Shown piece after piece: positions 61,861 to 64,000 of a stretch of DNA of 64,000 bases. The notes beneath the pieces were generated by a model, which was not told where the DNA came from, ran no database searches, and saw nothing but the letters and a program-made list of their open reading frames with translations. The DNA comes from Thioclava arctica. Lineage in GTDB: Bacteria; Pseudomonadota; Alphaproteobacteria; Rhodobacterales; Rhodobacteraceae. Position numbers and translations under genes: made by a program. The stretch lies in contig NZ_JBFRYC010000001.1 of the NCBI RefSeq assembly GCF_040892615.1, forward strand, positions 124,001 to 188,000, given 5' to 3'. The stretch's first letter is position 1, and each line of letters opens with the position of its first letter.

Positions 61861-62898
61861 TTAGCCATAGCGGTAGGGCGGGCCTGCCTTGCCCATCGTT
61901 TCGTTGTATTTCTTAAAGATATCAACGACCTTGGCCTTGAGCGGACTTTCGGCGGCGATTTCATCCCAGAACTTGTGGGCGGCATCTTCGACCTGTTTCC
62001 ATTCGGCATCAGGAATCGTGGTGAGCTGCATTTCGGTGCCCTCGACGCGCAGCTTGGCCTCGCCCGACCAATACCAGTATTGGCGATGGTAATGGGACTG
62101 ATCAAAGCAGGTCTTCATCAGCGTCTTGAGCCGGTCCGGCACCGCGTTCCAGCGCTCCATATTGGCAAAGAAATGCCCGATCCACGCGCCCGAGATGTTG
62201 TTGGTCAGGAAATAGGGCGCGTTCTTGCCCCAGCCCGAAGTGTAATCCTCGGTGATGCCTGACCATGCCACGCCGTCCAGCTCGCCGGTTTGCAGCGCGA
62301 CCTCGACATCCTCCCACGGGATGGTCACCGGCACGACGCCGAATTGCGCCAGGAAACGCCCCGCCGTCGGGAAGGTAAACACCCGTTTGCCTTTCAGATC
62401 GGCCAGCGCGTTCACCGGTTCCTTCATCGCGAAGTTGCACGGATCCCACGAGCCTGCCGAGATGTGCTTTACACCGACTGCCGAATATTGCTCGTCCCAG
62501 ATCTCGTTGAGGCCCCATTCGTTAAACAGCGTCGGCACATCCAGCGAATAGCGCAGACCGAACGGGAAATAGCCACCAAACACGGTGACTTCGGTGGGCG
62601 AGGCCATCGAGTCATCATCCGATTGCACCGCATCGATCGTGCCCGCTTGCATGGCGCGGAACAACTCGGATGTGGGCACAAGCTGATCGGCGTAATACAG
62701 CTCGATCTCCATCTCGCCATCGGCGATTTCGTTGAAGGTCTTGATGGAAGCATCCACGACCTGTTCGGCCAGTGCAGGCCCGGCATAGGTCTGCATGCGC
62801 CATTTGATCGGCGTGGTTTGCGCGAGGGCGGGGGCTGCAAGCCCCGCAGCCGCCGCACCCACCGCGCCGGTGGTTAGAAACTTTCTTCTGGTTGTCAT
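61861..62898 (-). CDS. TRAP transporter substrate-binding protein (DctP family), Tat-exported
   Basis: 345 residues from ATG 62898 (GTG at 62901 is an alternative). The N-terminus MTTRRKFLTTGAVGAAAAG is a twin-arginine (RRKFL) signal, with cleavage near ALA-QT. The core follows the DctP/TRAP fold, with DLKGKRVFTFPTAGRF near 168-182 and TGELDGVAWSGI near 203-214. By eye, the arginine that usually binds the ligand's carboxylate in this block (KLRVP in SiaP) is replaced by Phe/Thr. The carboxylate-free amines or amino alcohols expected from the neighbours fit this. A hairpin follows the stop. Confidence 0.9.
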   Translation of the reverse strand: MTTRRKFLTTGAVGAAAAGLAAPALAQTTPIKWRMQTYAGPALAEQVVDASIKTFNEIADGEMEIELYYADQLVPTSELFRAMQAGTIDAVQSDDDSMASPTEVTVFGGYFPFGLRYSLDVPTLFNEWGLNEIWDEQYSAVGVKHISAGSWDPCNFAMKEPVNALADLKGKRVFTFPTAGRFLAQFGVVPVTIPWEDVEVALQTGELDGVAWSGITEDYTSGWGKNAPYFLTNNISGAWIGHFFANMERWNAVPDRLKTLMKTCFDQSHYHRQYWYWSGEAKLRVEGTEMQLTTIPDAEWKQVEDAAHKFWDEIAAESPLKAKVVDIFKKYNETMGKAGPPYRYG

Positions 62899-62946
62899 CA
62901 CTTTCTCTCCTTGCTGGTTACAAGGCCCGGTTTCTCCGGGCTCTGG

Positions 62947-64000
62947 TTATCGTCCAAGAACCACATGCGGCAGCCACAGCGCCAATTGCGGAAAGAGCAT
63001 CACGAGGATCAGCGTCAGCAGCATCACCCCCACGAAGGGAAAGACCGAGCGGTAAATCACCGGCAGGGTAAATTCGGGGGGCGCCATCGCCTTCATCAGG
63101 AACAGATTATAGCCGAAGGGCGGGGTCAGATAGGCAATCTGACAGGTGATCGTATAAAGGATACCATACCAGATCAGATCAAAGCCGAGGTGACGCGCAA
63201 GGCTGACATAGACCGGGGCGACGATCACCAGCATCGCGGTGTCATCCAGAAACATCCCCATCACCAGAAAGCTGAGCTGCATCAGGATCAGGATCTGCCA
63301 CGGACCAAGGCCCAGCCCTTCGGTGAAGAAATCCTCGATTGCGCGTCCCGCACCCAGACCGTCAAACACCGCACCGAACGATAGCGCTGCAGTGATGATA
63401 AGCATGAACATCACGGTGATCTGCATCGTCTGGCGCGTGGTGGTCTGGAACACCTGCCACGTAAAGCGGCGCTTGATGACGGCGGCGAGGACGGCGGCCA
63501 ACGCGCCGATCACTGACGCCTCAGTCAGGCTTGCCCAGCCTTTGAGGAAGGGCACCATCATCGCCACGAATATGAACACCGGCAGTAGCCCCGCACGCAA
63601 CAGGCGCAGCTTTTCGCGCATCGTGATGGCGGCGCGTTCTTCGGCGTCCATCGGCGGGGCGAGGCTGGGGTTCAACCGGCAGCGGATCACGATATAGACC
63701 ACGAAGAGCGAGGCCATCAGCAGCCCCGGAATGGCCCCCGCCAGCCACAATTCCGACACCGGCTGACGCGCGATCAGCGAGAACAGCACCAGCACCACCG
63801 AGGGCGGAATCAGGATGCCAAGGCTCGATCCGGCCTGAATAACGCCTGAAATCATCAGCTTGTCATAGTTGCGCCGCAGCAGCTCGGGCAGCGCAATGGT
63901 CGCACCAATCGCCATGCCCGCCACCGACAGCCCGTTCATCACCGAGATCATCACCATCAGCATGATCGTGCCAATTGCAAGGCCCCCCGGCAGTGGCCCA
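62947..64000 (-). CDS. TRAP transporter large permease DctM (5' end outside window)
   Basis: The frame is open to the right edge, adding GPLPGGLAIGTI before the first in-window ATG at 63963, so about 350 residues of an estimated 430 or more are visible. Many membrane helices; the block SLGILIPPSVVLVLFSLIAR (near 48-67 of the visible part) is the DctM signature, and FLDDTAMLVIVAPV and YLTPPFGYNLFLMK lie later. It is a sodium-driven permease working with DctP and a small DctQ subunit. DctQ is not between dctM and dctP; it is probably upstream, off the window. 48 bases separate it from dctP. Confidence 0.93.
   Translation of the reverse strand, partial: GPLPGGLAIGTIMLMVMISVMNGLSVAGMAIGATIALPELLRRNYDKLMISGVIQAGSSLGILIPPSVVLVLFSLIARQPVSELWLAGAIPGLLMASLFVVYIVIRCRLNPSLAPPMDAEERAAITMREKLRLLRAGLLPVFIFVAMMVPFLKGWASLTEASVIGALAAVLAAVIKRRFTWQVFQTTTRQTMQITVMFMLIITAALSFGAVFDGLGAGRAIEDFFTEGLGLGPWQILILMQLSFLVMGMFLDDTAMLVIVAPVYVSLARHLGFDLIWYGILYTITCQIAYLTPPFGYNLFLMKAMAPPEFTLPVIYRSVFPFVGVMLLTLILVMLFPQLALWLPHVVLGR

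Noticed and set aside
1..64000. CRISPR arrays, insertion sequences, prophage or toxin-antitoxin pairs
   Set aside because: I scanned for regularly spaced repeats, transposase motifs, phage structural genes and small paired genes and saw none.

Overview
The window is a stretch of alphaproteobacterial chromosome, almost certainly from the order Rhodobacterales (family Rhodobacteraceae or Roseobacteraceae). The evidence is the overall high G+C, the gene set and several lineage-typical features: GcrA, a Rhodobacter-type Mcl1 malyl-CoA lyase, a DUF4175/TIGR02302 protein after lysA, a zinc-ribbon protein divergent from ftsEX, VPLPA-CTERM proteins and a D-glutamate DgcN/DgcA pair. I see no phage, insertion sequence, CRISPR array or plasmid genes. 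Most of the window is ordinary chromosome, with a few accessory pockets.

Layout. 1-7 kb: end of a helical, possibly chemoreceptor-like protein, a secreted TlpA-type thioredoxin, then argH, a 32-residue lptM-like lipoprotein, lysA and a DUF4175 membrane protein. 7-12.5 kb: zinc-ribbon protein divergent from ftsE-ftsX-plsC, then accA and a GyrI-like protein. 12.5-16.8 kb: mcl1 (ethylmalonyl-CoA pathway), divergent from a three-gene D-amino-acid operon (dgcN, dgcA, D-amino-acid transaminase) closed by a strong terminator. 16.8-19.8 kb: two related envelope/secreted proteins, one RTX-like, and an N-formylglutamate amidohydrolase. 19.9-23.7 kb: pyk, a small membrane protein, rpmI-rplT and a zinc alcohol dehydrogenase. 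23.8-29.7 kb: ccmF-ccmH, a META-domain lipoprotein, rhomboid protease, GFA-family protein and a GMC oxidoreductase.

29.7-34.1 kb holds pheT, a YrhK-like gene, a membrane-protein gene broken by one in-frame TGA, and pheS, all on the minus strand. 34.3-42.5 kb: a crotonase, tRNA-Leu(TAA), an MsbA-like ABC exporter, a BON-LysM protein, an acyl-CoA synthetase, a tandem pair of VPLPA-CTERM proteins whose leaders are duplicated too, and a DUF1353 lipoprotein. 42.5-50.3 kb: a gene-poor stretch, an isolated DUF4145 gene, ettA, an ion channel with a C-terminal zinc ribbon, a CAP-domain protein, rimO, a FadL-type porin and gcrA. 50.5-57.8 kb: an ABC-2 permease, argD-argF, a 62-residue secreted peptide, and yjbF-yjbH exopolysaccharide genes. 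57.8-64 kb: a minus-strand cluster of TRAP transporter (dctM cut by the window end, dctP), glutamine-synthetase-like ligase, aldehyde dehydrogenase and iron alcohol dehydrogenase.

How genes work together. dgcN-dgcA-dat can turn D-amino acids into D-Glu, then N-acetyl-D-Glu, then N-acetyl-L-Glu. The 57.8-64 kb cluster looks like uptake plus gamma-glutamylation and two-step oxidation of a small amine or amino alcohol. This is the most promising candidate for an under-described pathway, helped by a TRAP binding protein that, aligned by eye, lacks the usual carboxylate-binding arginine. All functional statements come from reading the translated sequences; no search could be run.
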